From an uncultured Collinsella sp. (GTDB lineage Bacteria > Actinomycetota > Coriobacteriia > Coriobacteriales > Coriobacteriaceae): 29,170 nucleotides of DNA. Position numbers and translations under genes: made by a program. Position 1 is the stretch's first letter; each line of letters opens with the position of its first letter. The notes under the pieces are model-generated. The model searched no databases and was not told the DNA's origin. It saw only the letters and a list, made by a program, of their open reading frames with translations. The DNA lies in NCBI GenBank assembly GCA_937934355.1, contig CALGZY010000235.1, positions 1-29,170 of the forward strand, in the 5' to 3' direction. Positions 1-7,211 of the stretch are shown piece by piece.

Positions 1-2012
1 CCGAGCTGCCGGTGCCGGGGCATCCGTGCGCGGCGCGTGCCCTGTGCGCCCGCGGGCGGCATCGCCTGGCCCTGCCGTTTGACGAGCGCGACCGCATTGT
101 GCACCCCATGCGACGCCGCCGGGATGGCTCGGGGTTTGATGCGATTACCTGGGACGAGGCGTTTGCCCAGATTGCCGAGCGGCTTTTGGGGATTGTTGAC
201 GAGTGCGGGCCACGTGCGCTGGGCATGACGCTCGGCGTTCCCTCGTTCGATCGCTACTGGGCGTATCGCTTTATGCATGCGCTGTGCTCGCCCAACGTGT
301 ACGGTGCCGACGGCGCCTGCGAGGTAAGCCGTCTCACTGGTTGGGAGCACAGCCTGGGCTACAGCCCAGCCTCCGACCTGGCACATACCGATTGCATCAT
401 GTATCTGGGGCGTTCCATTGTCGATTCGTCGACGATGGGGGCCGTCGATGCGCTCAACGATGCCCGTCGCCGTGGGGCGAAGATTATCGTTGTCGACCCC
501 CGGCGTAGCGGCTCGGCTGCGCTTGCAGACCGCTGGCTCCGCGTGCGTCCGGGCTGCGACTTGGCGCTGCTGCTGGGTATTGCCCACGTGTTGATTGCCG
601 AGGGCCTGTACGACCACGAGTTCGTTGACCGCTATACCACGGGGTTTGACGAGCTGGCGCAGGCGGCCAGTGCTTGGACGCCTGAGTGGGCAGAGTCGAT
701 GTGTGACGTGCCGGCGGATGAGATCCGTGCGACGGCGCGCGATCTAGCTGCCGCTGCGCCTGCCGCTGTGGTGGATGCGGGCTTTCATGGTGGCATCGGT
801 ATCGCGTATGCCAATAGCACCCAGACCGCGCGCGCTATCTGCTTGGTCGATGTGCTACTGGGCTGCATCGGACACGCGGGCGGTGCGCTCAACCCGCCCA
901 CACCGCTTGTATTGGGCGACCTTGATCCCATGCGCTTTGCGATGCCGCCGGTGCCGCGCGAGCCCAAGCTGGGGTCCAAGCGCTATCCACTGGTCGATCC
1001 GGTGCGCGGCCTGTGCACGACAATCGGTCAGTCGATTCTTGCCGGCGATTTGCGTGGGCTCATCGTCTATGCCAGTAACCCCGGTGCGGGCTATGGCAAT
1101 GCACAGGCTTGGTTGGGTATTTTGCAGCAGCTCGACTTGCTCGTGACGATTGATATTCGCTGGTCCGAGACGGCGCGTGCTTCTGACTTCGTGCTGCCCG
1201 ACGTGACGTATCTGGAGGCCGACCGCGGCGTGGGCGCAGTCGTGGGCGCCAATGATGCGCGTGTGTTCTACCGCAATGCCGTGTTGCCCGTGTTGCATGG
1301 CGACACGCGTCCCGGTCGGGAGATTTTTGCCGGTCTGGCGCAGGCGTGTGGCGTGGGCGAGTACTTCCAGTTTACGTCTGACGATCTGGCGGCTGCCCAG
1401 GTGGCGCCTTTTGGGATCGGTCTGGACGAGCTCAAGGAGCGCGGTTGGGCCGATACGGGCGTGGCGCTGCCGTCGCGCACGGGTGAGCCGGTGGTTCCGC
1501 TTGCCGGCGGCAAGATTGCGCTGGCAAGTGATGTATGGGAGCGTGCCGGCATGGGACGCGTGCCAGGTTGGATCGCGCCGATGGTGGAGCCCGGTCCGGG
1601 GATGTTTCGCCTCATTAGCGGTAACCGGCCCTTCGAGTCGCACACCTCGCGCAGGCTCGCGGCGGCCGGTGCCGCCGAGGCGGGTTCCGACTTGGACGCC
1701 GTGCAGATGAACGCCGATGTCGCCGCTCGCATGGGCATCGCCGACGGCGAGGTTGTCGAGCTTGTGAGCGACATGGGCCGCGACCGCGTGCGCGTGGAGA
1801 CGACGCCCTATCTGCATCCGGCGTGCATCTTTACGTCGGCTGCTCCCGGTGGGCGCGCATTGGGTGCTGAGAGTGGTGGCCGGCAGGCCCTGGGCGTCGG
1901 GCCACTCGACCACACGCCGCTGCGCTGGGACCCGTTGACGGGTGCCGCGCTCACTCAGGAAAACGCCGTTCGCGTGGAAAAGATTGTCGCGCGCGGGGAT
2001 AATAACGACTGA
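1..2012 (+). CDS. Molybdopterin-dependent oxidoreductase, catalytic subunit (5' end outside window)
   Basis: The frame is open from the first bases, so the N-terminus lies upstream; about 669 codons are visible. It is a DMSO-reductase-superfamily enzyme that binds a bis-MGD molybdenum (or tungsten) cofactor. The early LCARGR looks like the last Cys of an N-terminal [4Fe-4S] motif. GADGACEV supplies a Cys (codon 318-320) at the expected metal-ligand position, so the residue is Cys and not Sec. Further signatures are VDPRRSGSAALAD, the GCIGHAGG segment, RWSETARASDFVLP followed by TYLEADRG, and a C-terminal cofactor-binding barrel starting near FRLISGNRP. The SETA..ADFVLP..TYLE pattern is most like thiosulfate/polysulfide reductase (PhsA/PsrA) chains, but the substrate cannot be read from sequence. 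It ends in TGA 75 bases before selA and in the same frame as selA. Partner FeS or membrane subunits, if any, would lie upstream. Confidence 0.9.
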   Translation, partial: ELPVPGHPCAARALCARGRHRLALPFDERDRIVHPMRRRRDGSGFDAITWDEAFAQIAERLLGIVDECGPRALGMTLGVPSFDRYWAYRFMHALCSPNVYGADGACEVSRLTGWEHSLGYSPASDLAHTDCIMYLGRSIVDSSTMGAVDALNDARRRGAKIIVVDPRRSGSAALADRWLRVRPGCDLALLLGIAHVLIAEGLYDHEFVDRYTTGFDELAQAASAWTPEWAESMCDVPADEIRATARDLAAAAPAAVVDAGFHGGIGIAYANSTQTARAICLVDVLLGCIGHAGGALNPPTPLVLGDLDPMRFAMPPVPREPKLGSKRYPLVDPVRGLCTTIGQSILAGDLRGLIVYASNPGAGYGNAQAWLGILQQLDLLVTIDIRWSETARASDFVLPDVTYLEADRGVGAVVGANDARVFYRNAVLPVLHGDTRPGREIFAGLAQACGVGEYFQFTSDDLAAAQVAPFGIGLDELKERGWADTGVALPSRTGEPVVPLAGGKIALASDVWERAGMGRVPGWIAPMVEPGPGMFRLISGNRPFESHTSRRLAAAGAAEAGSDLDAVQMNADVAARMGIADGEVVELVSDMGRDRVRVETTPYLHPACIFTSAAPGGRALGAESGGRQALGVGPLDHTPLRWDPLTGAALTQENAVRVEKIVARGDNND

Positions 2013-2030
2013 TTGATTCAACAGATTGAT

Positions 2031-2055
2031 TCGGCTGGTTTTGACGAACGGCCGA
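2031..2055 (+). promoter_or_regulatory. SECIS-like hairpin in the selA leader
   Basis: TCGGCTG (2031-2037) pairs with CGGCCGA (2049-2055), leaving an 11-base loop that starts with GT. The loop begins 25 bases after the TGA stop of the upstream oxidoreductase and 50 bases before the selA ATG. Known bacterial SECIS elements are short stem-loops with a G near the 5' side of the loop, roughly 16-37 bases after a UGA. In E. coli a SECIS-like hairpin in the selAB leader binds SelB and lowers SelA synthesis. Position and shape fit such a regulator; the assignment is inference from one short hairpin. Confidence 0.35.
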
Positions 2056-2087
2056 CTGATCTGCCCTTGGTTTTTGAAAGGCTGCAC

Positions 2088-3545
2088 ATGAGCGATAGCC
2101 AGAACATGTCCGATGAGGTGCGCGCCCGCCTGCGCGCTATTCCTTCCGTCAACGAGCTGCTTGCCGAGTGGCCGGTGGTGAAGGCGGCGGGGGAGACCTG
2201 CGACGCGGTGGTGCATGCCGCCGTCACGGCCGAGCTCGACGAGGAGCGCGCCGCCATTCGCGCCGGTGCCGCCCCGCGCTCTAAGCGCGACCTGGCTTCG
2301 GCCATCGAGTGGCGTGCCCACCGCTCCGCGCTGCCGAGCCTGCGTCCCGCCGTCAACGCCACGGGTGTGGTCATCCATACCAACTTGGGCCGAGCCCCGC
2401 TCGCGGAGTCGGCCGCCAAGGCCGTGGCCGAGGTCGCGCGCGGCTACAGCACGCTCGAGTACAGCGTGGACACCTGTTCGCGCGGGTCGCGCAAGGAGCA
2501 CGCCGCGCAACTGATCCGCTCGCTCACCGGTGCCGAGGATGCTCTGGTTGTCAACAACAACGCCGCCGCGGTGCTGCTGGTGCTTGCCACCCATGCCGCG
2601 GGCAAAGAGGTTATCGTCAGCCGCGGCGAGCTTGTCGAGATTGGCGGCAGCTTTCGCATCCCCGATGTCATGGAGGCTTCGGGCGCCAAGCTTGTCGAGG
2701 TCGGTGCCACCAACCGCACGCACCTTGCCGATTACGAGCGCGCCATCACGCCCGACACGGCCATGATCCTCAAGGTTCATCCTTCCAACTACCGCATTGA
2801 GGGCTTTCACGAGGAAGTGAGCTCCAAGGAGCTTGCCGTGCTGGCCCACAAGCATGGTCTGCTGTTCTACGAGGACCAGGGCTCGGGCGCGCTTTTGCCC
2901 GACGACATCCTGGTTCGCGGCGGCGAAGAAACCACGCCGGCTTCGGTTTCGGCAGGGCTCGATCTGGTGTCGTGCTCGGGCGATAAGCTGCTCGGTGCCG
3001 CACAGGCGGGCATTATCATGGGCCGTCGCGATCTGGTCCAGGCCTGCGGGTCGCATCCGCTCATGCGTGCCCTGCGTCCGGGCAAGTTGGCGCTCACGGC
3101 GCTTGAGGCCACACTGCGCATCTACATGGATGGCGCCGATGTCGCCCATCGCGATATTCCGGTGCTCAGCATGCTCACGCTTCCGCAGGCTCATCTGGAG
3201 CGTCGCGCACGCAAGTTGCGCGATCTGATGGTCGCGGGCCTCGATAAGGCTGGTTGCCCTTGTGCCGTTCAGGTGGAGATCGTCGAGGAGTCGTCGACTC
3301 CCGGCGGCGGCTCGCTGCCCACCGTGGAGCTGTCCACGATGTGCGTTGCCGTGCGTCTCGTTGATGAGCGTCTTTCCGTTGACGCGCTCAAGCGCTCGCT
3401 CGTCCAGGATTTCGACACGCCGGTCGTCACGCGCGCCTCGCACGATCTCGTTCTGTTTGACGTGCGCACGCTCGTGGGTGACCGCGATATCGAGACGGCG
3501 GCAACGACGCTCGTCGTGTGCGTTAAGAAGGCGATTATTCGATGA
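2088..3545 (+). CDS. selA: L-seryl-tRNA(Sec) selenium transferase
   Basis: SelA is a cytoplasmic PLP enzyme that converts Ser-tRNA(Sec) to Sec-tRNA(Sec) using selenophosphate made by SelD. The 485-residue product is close to the usual family length. Visible are an N-terminal SelA segment (LRAIPSVNELL), the N-VVIHTNLGRAPL region, VNNNAAAVLL, and SGDKLLGAAQAG with the PLP-binding lysine at about residue 300. The ATG at 2088 is chosen because GAAAGG lies 6 bases upstream and the protein then begins like other SelAs. The frame stays open upstream to a TTG at 2013, but that would add 25 residues unlike the family. selB starts inside the last codons (ATGA overlap), so the two are translationally coupled. 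No selD gene is in the window. Confidence 0.97.
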   Translation: MSDSQNMSDEVRARLRAIPSVNELLAEWPVVKAAGETCDAVVHAAVTAELDEERAAIRAGAAPRSKRDLASAIEWRAHRSALPSLRPAVNATGVVIHTNLGRAPLAESAAKAVAEVARGYSTLEYSVDTCSRGSRKEHAAQLIRSLTGAEDALVVNNNAAAVLLVLATHAAGKEVIVSRGELVEIGGSFRIPDVMEASGAKLVEVGATNRTHLADYERAITPDTAMILKVHPSNYRIEGFHEEVSSKELAVLAHKHGLLFYEDQGSGALLPDDILVRGGEETTPASVSAGLDLVSCSGDKLLGAAQAGIIMGRRDLVQACGSHPLMRALRPGKLALTALEATLRIYMDGADVAHRDIPVLSMLTLPQAHLERRARKLRDLMVAGLDKAGCPCAVQVEIVEESSTPGGGSLPTVELSTMCVAVRLVDERLSVDALKRSLVQDFDTPVVTRASHDLVLFDVRTLVGDRDIETAATTLVVCVKKAIIR

Positions 3546-5509
3546 GTGAGGTTCAGGCGTTGGTGGAGTGTCCCGTTATCGTTGGCACGGCAGGCCACGT
3601 CGACCACGGTAAGTCGGCGCTGATCGAGGCGCTGACCGGCAAGAATCCCGATCGCCTTGAGGTCGAGCGTCGCCGCGGCATGACGGTGGAGCTGGGCTTT
3701 GGCGAGCTGGCGCTGCCGAGCGGCAAGATCGTTGGCCTGGTCGATGTGCCGGGGCATGCCCATTATCTGCGCGCCATGGTGCAGGGTGCCACGGGTATCG
3801 ACGTTGCCGTGCTGGTGGTTTCGGCCGTCGAGGGCGTGATGCCGCAGACCCGCGAGCACGTGCATGTGCTGGAGCTGCTGGGCGTTACGCACATGGTGGT
3901 CGCGCTGACGATGTGCGACCTGGCCGATAGCGAGATGGTTGATCTGGCCGAGCTCGATGTCGATGACTTTTTGTCGGGTACTGTGTTTGCGGGCGCGCCA
4001 ATTGTGCCCGTGTCGTCTAAGACGGGCGAGGGGATTGACGGGCTGCTTGCGGTGCTCGACGAGCAGGTGGGTGTCTGCTGGGATACCTGTCGCGAGCGTG
4101 CCGAGCGGAGCGATGCCGCGCCGCGCCTGCCGATTGACCGCTGCTTTACGATCAAGGGCGCCGGCACCGTCGTGACGGGAACGCTGCGCGATGCGCCGGT
4201 TGCGGTGGGCGACGAGCTGATGGCTTTGCCGTCGCGTACGGTCTGTCGTGTGCGCGGGATTCAGGTGCATGGCGATACGCCGCGCGCGCTGCCTGGGCAA
4301 CGCGTGGCGCTCAACTTGGTGGGCGATGCCGTCGCCGCGCTCGATCGCGGTGAGATGCTCGGCGTGGCGGGCCGCTTTGGCCAGACGATGCGCTTTATGA
4401 TGGCGTTTACGTATTTGGGTCGCGAGGGAGCCAAGCCGCGTGTGCTCGAGTCGGGTGCGCGTGTGCACGTGATGGCGGGTACAGCCGAGGTTGTCGGTCG
4501 CATCATGTTCATGGAGGGCGAGGCCCCCATGGCGGTGGGCGAGACCCGTATTGTTCAGGTGCGCTTGGAAAACTCGCTGCCGCTGCGTGCCGGGGACCAT
4601 GCCGTGGTGCTGTCCTATTCGCCCGTGATGCTTATTGGTGGCGGGCGTGTGCTGCTTTCGCACTGCCGTCGCTCGCGCGAGCTTGCCGAAGGAGAGCGTG
4701 CGCTGTATGCGGCGATCGAGTCCGGCGATATCGCGGGCGGTGTGGGCGCTTGGCTGGCGCTGCAGACGCTGCCGGTTACGACGGTTGATGTTGCTAAGAC
4801 TTTGGATCTCGGTGTCGGCGAGGCCGATGCCGCACTGCGCGGATTGGTGGCGCAGGGCTCCGTTCGCAAGCTTGCCGCGGGCGATGCGGGCCTCTTGGCG
4901 GACGCCGTGGTGCTCGACGCCGCGATGGATGCGCTGGCGGCGACCCTGTCAGCCATGCACGCGACGGCTCCCAAGGAGACGGGCTTTACGCCCGGCGCCG
5001 TTGCCCATGCTGCGTGGCCTGCCGCTGATGAAGGCGTTGCCGCGGCTCTGATTGCCGAGGGCTGCTCACGTGGCGTGTGCGCCGCCGAGGGCGCCGAGGT
5101 ATTCGATCCGCATTCGGCCGCCGCGGCGGCACGCGTGGTGCGAGAGGCTTGCGAGCGGATCGTCGCGCTGCTTGATGAGGCCGGCCTCGATGCGCCGACG
5201 TTGCCCGAGGTAGGCGAGCGACTACAGCTCGATCGCGACACCATGACGCGAGCTCTGTGCGAGCTTTCGCTCAACCGCTCGATCGTTAAGGTCGAGCGCG
5301 ACGTTGCGCTGTCCGCTGCCACCGAGGCCCATGCGCGCGAGCTTGTTGCCGCTGCCATTGAGGCAGCCGGCGGCGCAGCCACCACGAGCGTGCTGCGCGA
5401 GGCCCTTGGCGTGTCGCGCAAACGCGCCATCAGCATCCTGGAACACCTAGATGCCGTGCGCTTTACAGTGCTCGACAAGGATGCCGGCGGCCTGAGGTCC
5501 CTACGCTAG
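3542..5509 (+). CDS. selB: Selenocysteine-specific translation elongation factor SelB
   Basis: SelB is a GTPase that brings Sec-tRNA(Sec) to the ribosome at UGA codons followed by a SECIS hairpin. The 655-residue product has G1 GHVDHGKS (residues 18-25), the switch region RRRGMTVELGF (43-53) and G3 DVPGH (68-72). EF-Tu-like barrel domains follow (for example FTIKGAGTVVTGTL), and the C-terminal half holds winged-helix repeats that read SECIS RNA. The G4 position, usually N/TKxD or TRxD, reads TMCD (123-126), so the basic residue is missing. The start ATG overlaps the selA stop by 4 bases. The C-terminus ends just before a palindromic element and the selC promoter region. Family assignment is secure from the whole-length pattern and the selA-selB-selC context. 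Confidence 0.97.
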   Translation: MSEVQALVECPVIVGTAGHVDHGKSALIEALTGKNPDRLEVERRRGMTVELGFGELALPSGKIVGLVDVPGHAHYLRAMVQGATGIDVAVLVVSAVEGVMPQTREHVHVLELLGVTHMVVALTMCDLADSEMVDLAELDVDDFLSGTVFAGAPIVPVSSKTGEGIDGLLAVLDEQVGVCWDTCRERAERSDAAPRLPIDRCFTIKGAGTVVTGTLRDAPVAVGDELMALPSRTVCRVRGIQVHGDTPRALPGQRVALNLVGDAVAALDRGEMLGVAGRFGQTMRFMMAFTYLGREGAKPRVLESGARVHVMAGTAEVVGRIMFMEGEAPMAVGETRIVQVRLENSLPLRAGDHAVVLSYSPVMLIGGGRVLLSHCRRSRELAEGERALYAAIESGDIAGGVGAWLALQTLPVTTVDVAKTLDLGVGEADAALRGLVAQGSVRKLAAGDAGLLADAVVLDAAMDALAATLSAMHATAPKETGFTPGAVAHAAWPAADEGVAAALIAEGCSRGVCAAEGAEVFDPHSAAAAARVVREACERIVALLDEAGLDAPTLPEVGERLQLDRDTMTRALCELSLNRSIVKVERDVALSAATEAHARELVAAAIEAAGGAATTSVLREALGVSRKRAISILEHLDAVRFTVLDKDAGGLRSLR

Positions 5510-5535
5510 GCCGGTCACCCGCTCCCGCCTCCTCA

Positions 5536-5600
5536 GTTGCGGTGAAATAGTTCCTGTTTTTGGGGTCTTGCAGCCTAATCAAGAACTATTCCACCGCAAC
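5536..5600. repeat. Palindromic element, family A copy 1
   Basis: GTTGCGGTGAAATAGTTC (5536-5553) pairs with 5583-5600 with one G/T-type mismatch. The spacer carries TGTTTTT on the left and a CAGCC stretch. It lies between selB and selC. It belongs to the GTTCCTG subfamily shared with the copy at 12785. Confidence 0.85.
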
Positions 5601-5614
5601 TTCTTGCTCGTCTT

Positions 5615-5646
5615 TTTGGGATGGAGCCGTTTCGGTTTGGTAAAAT
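5615..5646 (+). promoter_or_regulatory. Probable selC promoter
   Basis: TAAAAT at 5641-5646 is a good -10 box 12 bases before the mature tRNA 5' end. A weak -35 (TTGGGA, 5616-5621) sits 19 bases upstream of it, slightly long. selC is therefore probably transcribed on its own and not only from the selAB transcript. Confidence 0.45.
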
Positions 5647-5658
5647 ACCGCCGCACTT

Positions 5659-5755
5659 GGGAACGGATGGGCTCCGGTGGGCTCCGCGGTCCTCAAAACC
5701 GTTGCGAGGCGTGCAAAACGTCTTGGATGTGTTCGATTCACATACGTTCCCGCCA
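5659..5755 (+). tRNA. selC: tRNA-Sec (anticodon UCA)
   Basis: The sequence folds as a selenocysteine tRNA. GGGAACG (5659-5665) pairs with CGTTCCC (5745-5751), followed by G and an encoded CCA. The D arm has a long 6-pair stem around CGGT. The anticodon stem GCGGT/ACCGT encloses CCTCAAA, giving anticodon TCA, which reads UGA. The extra arm is long, with an 8-pair stem (CGAGGCGT with ACGTCTTG) and a GCAAA loop. The T arm is ATGTG-TTCGATT-CACAT. Length is 97 bases with CCA. Its place directly after selAB supports the call. With selA and selB it shows that the organism inserts selenocysteine, though no Sec-containing gene is in this window. Confidence 0.96.
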
Positions 5756-5762
5756 TACGCTA

Positions 5763-5819
5763 CCAGCGCTTTTGTGCTCGCGGTCTTGCTGCGTGCCGCA
5801 AAGGCGCTGTTTTGTTTTT
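5763..5819 (+). terminator. Probable terminator after selC
   Basis: AGCGCTTTT and AAGGCGCT can pair (8 pairs, one wobble) around a GC-rich loop, followed by GTTTTGTTTTTGC. The T-rich tail and position 8 bases past the tRNA CCA suggest an intrinsic terminator. Confidence 0.45.
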
Positions 5820-5910
5820 GCACGGGCTCGCCGTGTCGTCTGCCTTGTCGCCTACGGTAATTGGTCCCGTGCGTTGGGCTTTGAACGTGCCGATGGAGGT
5901 GTTTTGTCGT

Positions 5911-6543
5911 ATGACTACCGTAAGACGTACCGATCTTTCTTGTGTTGTCCAGGCGGGCGGGCTGTCCTCGCGCATGGGCTGCGATAAGGCGCGCATGGCG
6001 TTTTGCGGTGAGCCGCTCATCGAGCGCGTGCTGGGTCGGCTGGCGCCAGTTGCCGGCGAGTTGGTCGTGACGACTTCGCGTCCCGGCGAGCTTGCCTATC
6101 TTGAGGAGTGCGCGTTTGGCGGCCTGGTGCCGCGAATAGTGTCGGACCTTGAGGGGCCGGCGGGTGCCATGCGCGGCATCGCGAGTTCGTTGGCTGCGGC
6201 TCGGCTTCCTCTCGCGGCTATCGTCGCCTGTGATATGCCGTTTGTCTCGCCGGAACTCATCGGCGCGCTTGCCGATCGTGTTGAGGCCGAGGCGCTCGAC
6301 GTGTGCGTGCCGCGCGAGGAGCGGGGGATTGAGCCGCTGTGCGCCGTCTGGCGCCGTGACGCGTGTGCGCCGGCCGCCCAAGAGCTGCTCTCCTGCGACC
6401 GACAGCGCATTCGCTGCCTGATCAATCGCGTTCAGGCCGGTTATATGGATGAGCCGCAGATCGTTAAGGCCGCGGGCTCGACGCTCTGCTTCGAGAACGT
6501 CAATACGCCCGAGGAGTTTGCGGCGGCCGAGTTACTCGCCTAG
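5911..6543 (+). CDS. mobA: Molybdenum cofactor guanylyltransferase (MobA-like NTP transferase)
   Basis: MobA attaches GMP to molybdopterin to make the MGD cofactor needed by DMSO-reductase-type enzymes such as the one at the window start. The 210-residue product opens with the nucleotide-binding motif QAGGLSSRMGCDKARM, followed by DLEGPAGAMRGI and the metal-site region VACDMPFVSPELI, in the order expected for the family. The ATG at 5911 is preferred: GGAGG lies 11 bases upstream and the nucleotide-binding strand begins at the usual distance. The frame is open further upstream, but that stretch covers part of selC. The next gene follows after 15 bases, so mobA and the DUF3343 gene are probably one operon. 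A related nucleotidyltransferase such as MocA is a less likely alternative. Confidence 0.88.
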   Translation: MTTVRRTDLSCVVQAGGLSSRMGCDKARMAFCGEPLIERVLGRLAPVAGELVVTTSRPGELAYLEECAFGGLVPRIVSDLEGPAGAMRGIASSLAAARLPLAAIVACDMPFVSPELIGALADRVEAEALDVCVPREERGIEPLCAVWRRDACAPAAQELLSCDRQRIRCLINRVQAGYMDEPQIVKAAGSTLCFENVNTPEEFAAAELLA

Positions 6544-6558
6544 ACGATTGGAGTTGCC

Positions 6559-6954
6559 ATGTCTCACGATATTTGTCCCGACACGGGAGAACCTTGCACT
6601 TGCGACGGGTCCGAACCCTGTACCTGCGGTTGCGGTGGCTGTGGACATACTGCGGAAGAGGAAGCGGCCGCCGCGGCGTATCGTGAGGCACACCGCGAAG
6701 GCCCGTCCGGTGATGCCCTCGACCACGAGCGCAAGATTATCGTTTCGTTCGACAGCACCTTCGATGTGATGGAATGCGAGCAGCTGTGTGTTGTCGCCGG
6801 TGTGCCCGGGCGCATCATGCCGCTGCCCGGCTCCATCACCGCGGGTTGCGGCCTGTGCTGGGCCATGCCGTTCTCCGGCGATGCCCTCGCCGCCTTCCGC
6901 GCTGCCACCGAAGGCCGCATAACCCCCGCCGACTACCACCAGCTCGTCCTCTAA
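6559..6954 (+). CDS. DUF3343 (putative Se/S carrier-like) protein with Cys-rich N-terminus
   Basis: The 131-residue protein has two parts. Residues 1-30 hold seven cysteines (6, 13, 15, 21, 23, 25, 28) in CxC and CxxC spacing, as in metal- or chalcogen-binding tails. Residues about 58-131 match the small DUF3343 fold: KIIVSFDSTFDVMECEQL, then AGVPGRIMPLPGSI, then a CGLCW motif. As I recall, DUF3343 proteins are proposed selenium/sulfur carriers and often occur beside selenium genes; the location here agrees. The function is not proven. TTGGAG 5 bases before the ATG is a good ribosome site. It is a soluble protein with no signal peptide or membrane segment. The N-terminal extension is longer than the bare domain, which is typically around 80 residues. 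Confidence 0.8.
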   Translation: MSHDICPDTGEPCTCDGSEPCTCGCGGCGHTAEEEAAAAAYREAHREGPSGDALDHERKIIVSFDSTFDVMECEQLCVVAGVPGRIMPLPGSITAGCGLCWAMPFSGDALAAFRAATEGRITPADYHQLVL

Positions 6955-6963
6955 CTACCAACA

Positions 6964-6996
6964 CCACCACAAAGGTGCCTGTCCCCAATGTGGTGG
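6964..6996. repeat. GGGACAGG-type hairpin, family C copy 1
   Basis: CCACCACA (6964-6971) pairs with TGTGGTGG (6989-6996), 9 bases after the DUF3343 stop. Read on the minus strand the loop contains GGGGACAGGCACC, a core shared with three other hairpins in the window. Confidence 0.6.
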
Positions 6997-7132
6997 TTTG
7001 GAACACGTGGACGAAACAGCTTCGAAACACGCGATTTGTGCGTCGGGTGCTCAAAAACGCTTCTACCTGCATCGTAATCAAAACGAAACATCTGCCCGTC
7101 TGCTTATGCGAAACTTTCCCGCAACAGTGCGA

Positions 7133-7176
7133 TATTATCCATACTCGATAAAGTTCGCGGCGCATAGGGTGCCGCG
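7133..7176 (+). promoter_or_regulatory. Possible gdhA promoter and leader hairpin
   Basis: TATTAT (7133-7138) is a plausible -10 box; no convincing -35 is seen. Downstream, CGCGGCGC (7156-7163) can pair with GTGCCGCG (7169-7176) in the leader, 36 bases before the gdhA ATG. The rest of 6997-7132 shows no gene or recognised RNA. Confidence 0.35.
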
Positions 7177-7211
7177 ATCAACATTTTTCGTTTCCCATCA
7201 TTGGAGGAAGC

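Noticed and set aside
318..320. Selenocysteine at the metal-ligand position of the first gene
   Set aside because: The codon is TGC (Cys) and the gene has no internal TGA in the visible part.
2013..2087. TTG start for selA at 2013
   Set aside because: No ribosome site, adds 25 residues unlike SelA; ATG at 2088 has GAAAGG at good spacing.
855..3443. Very long open frame on the minus strand (862 codons) opposite the oxidoreductase and selA
   Set aside because: Low-complexity, Arg/His/Gly-rich translation with no domain; a shadow of GC-rich genes on the plus strand.
5677..5910. N-terminal extension of mobA through selC
   Set aside because: It would translate the tRNA gene; MobA begins properly at 5911.
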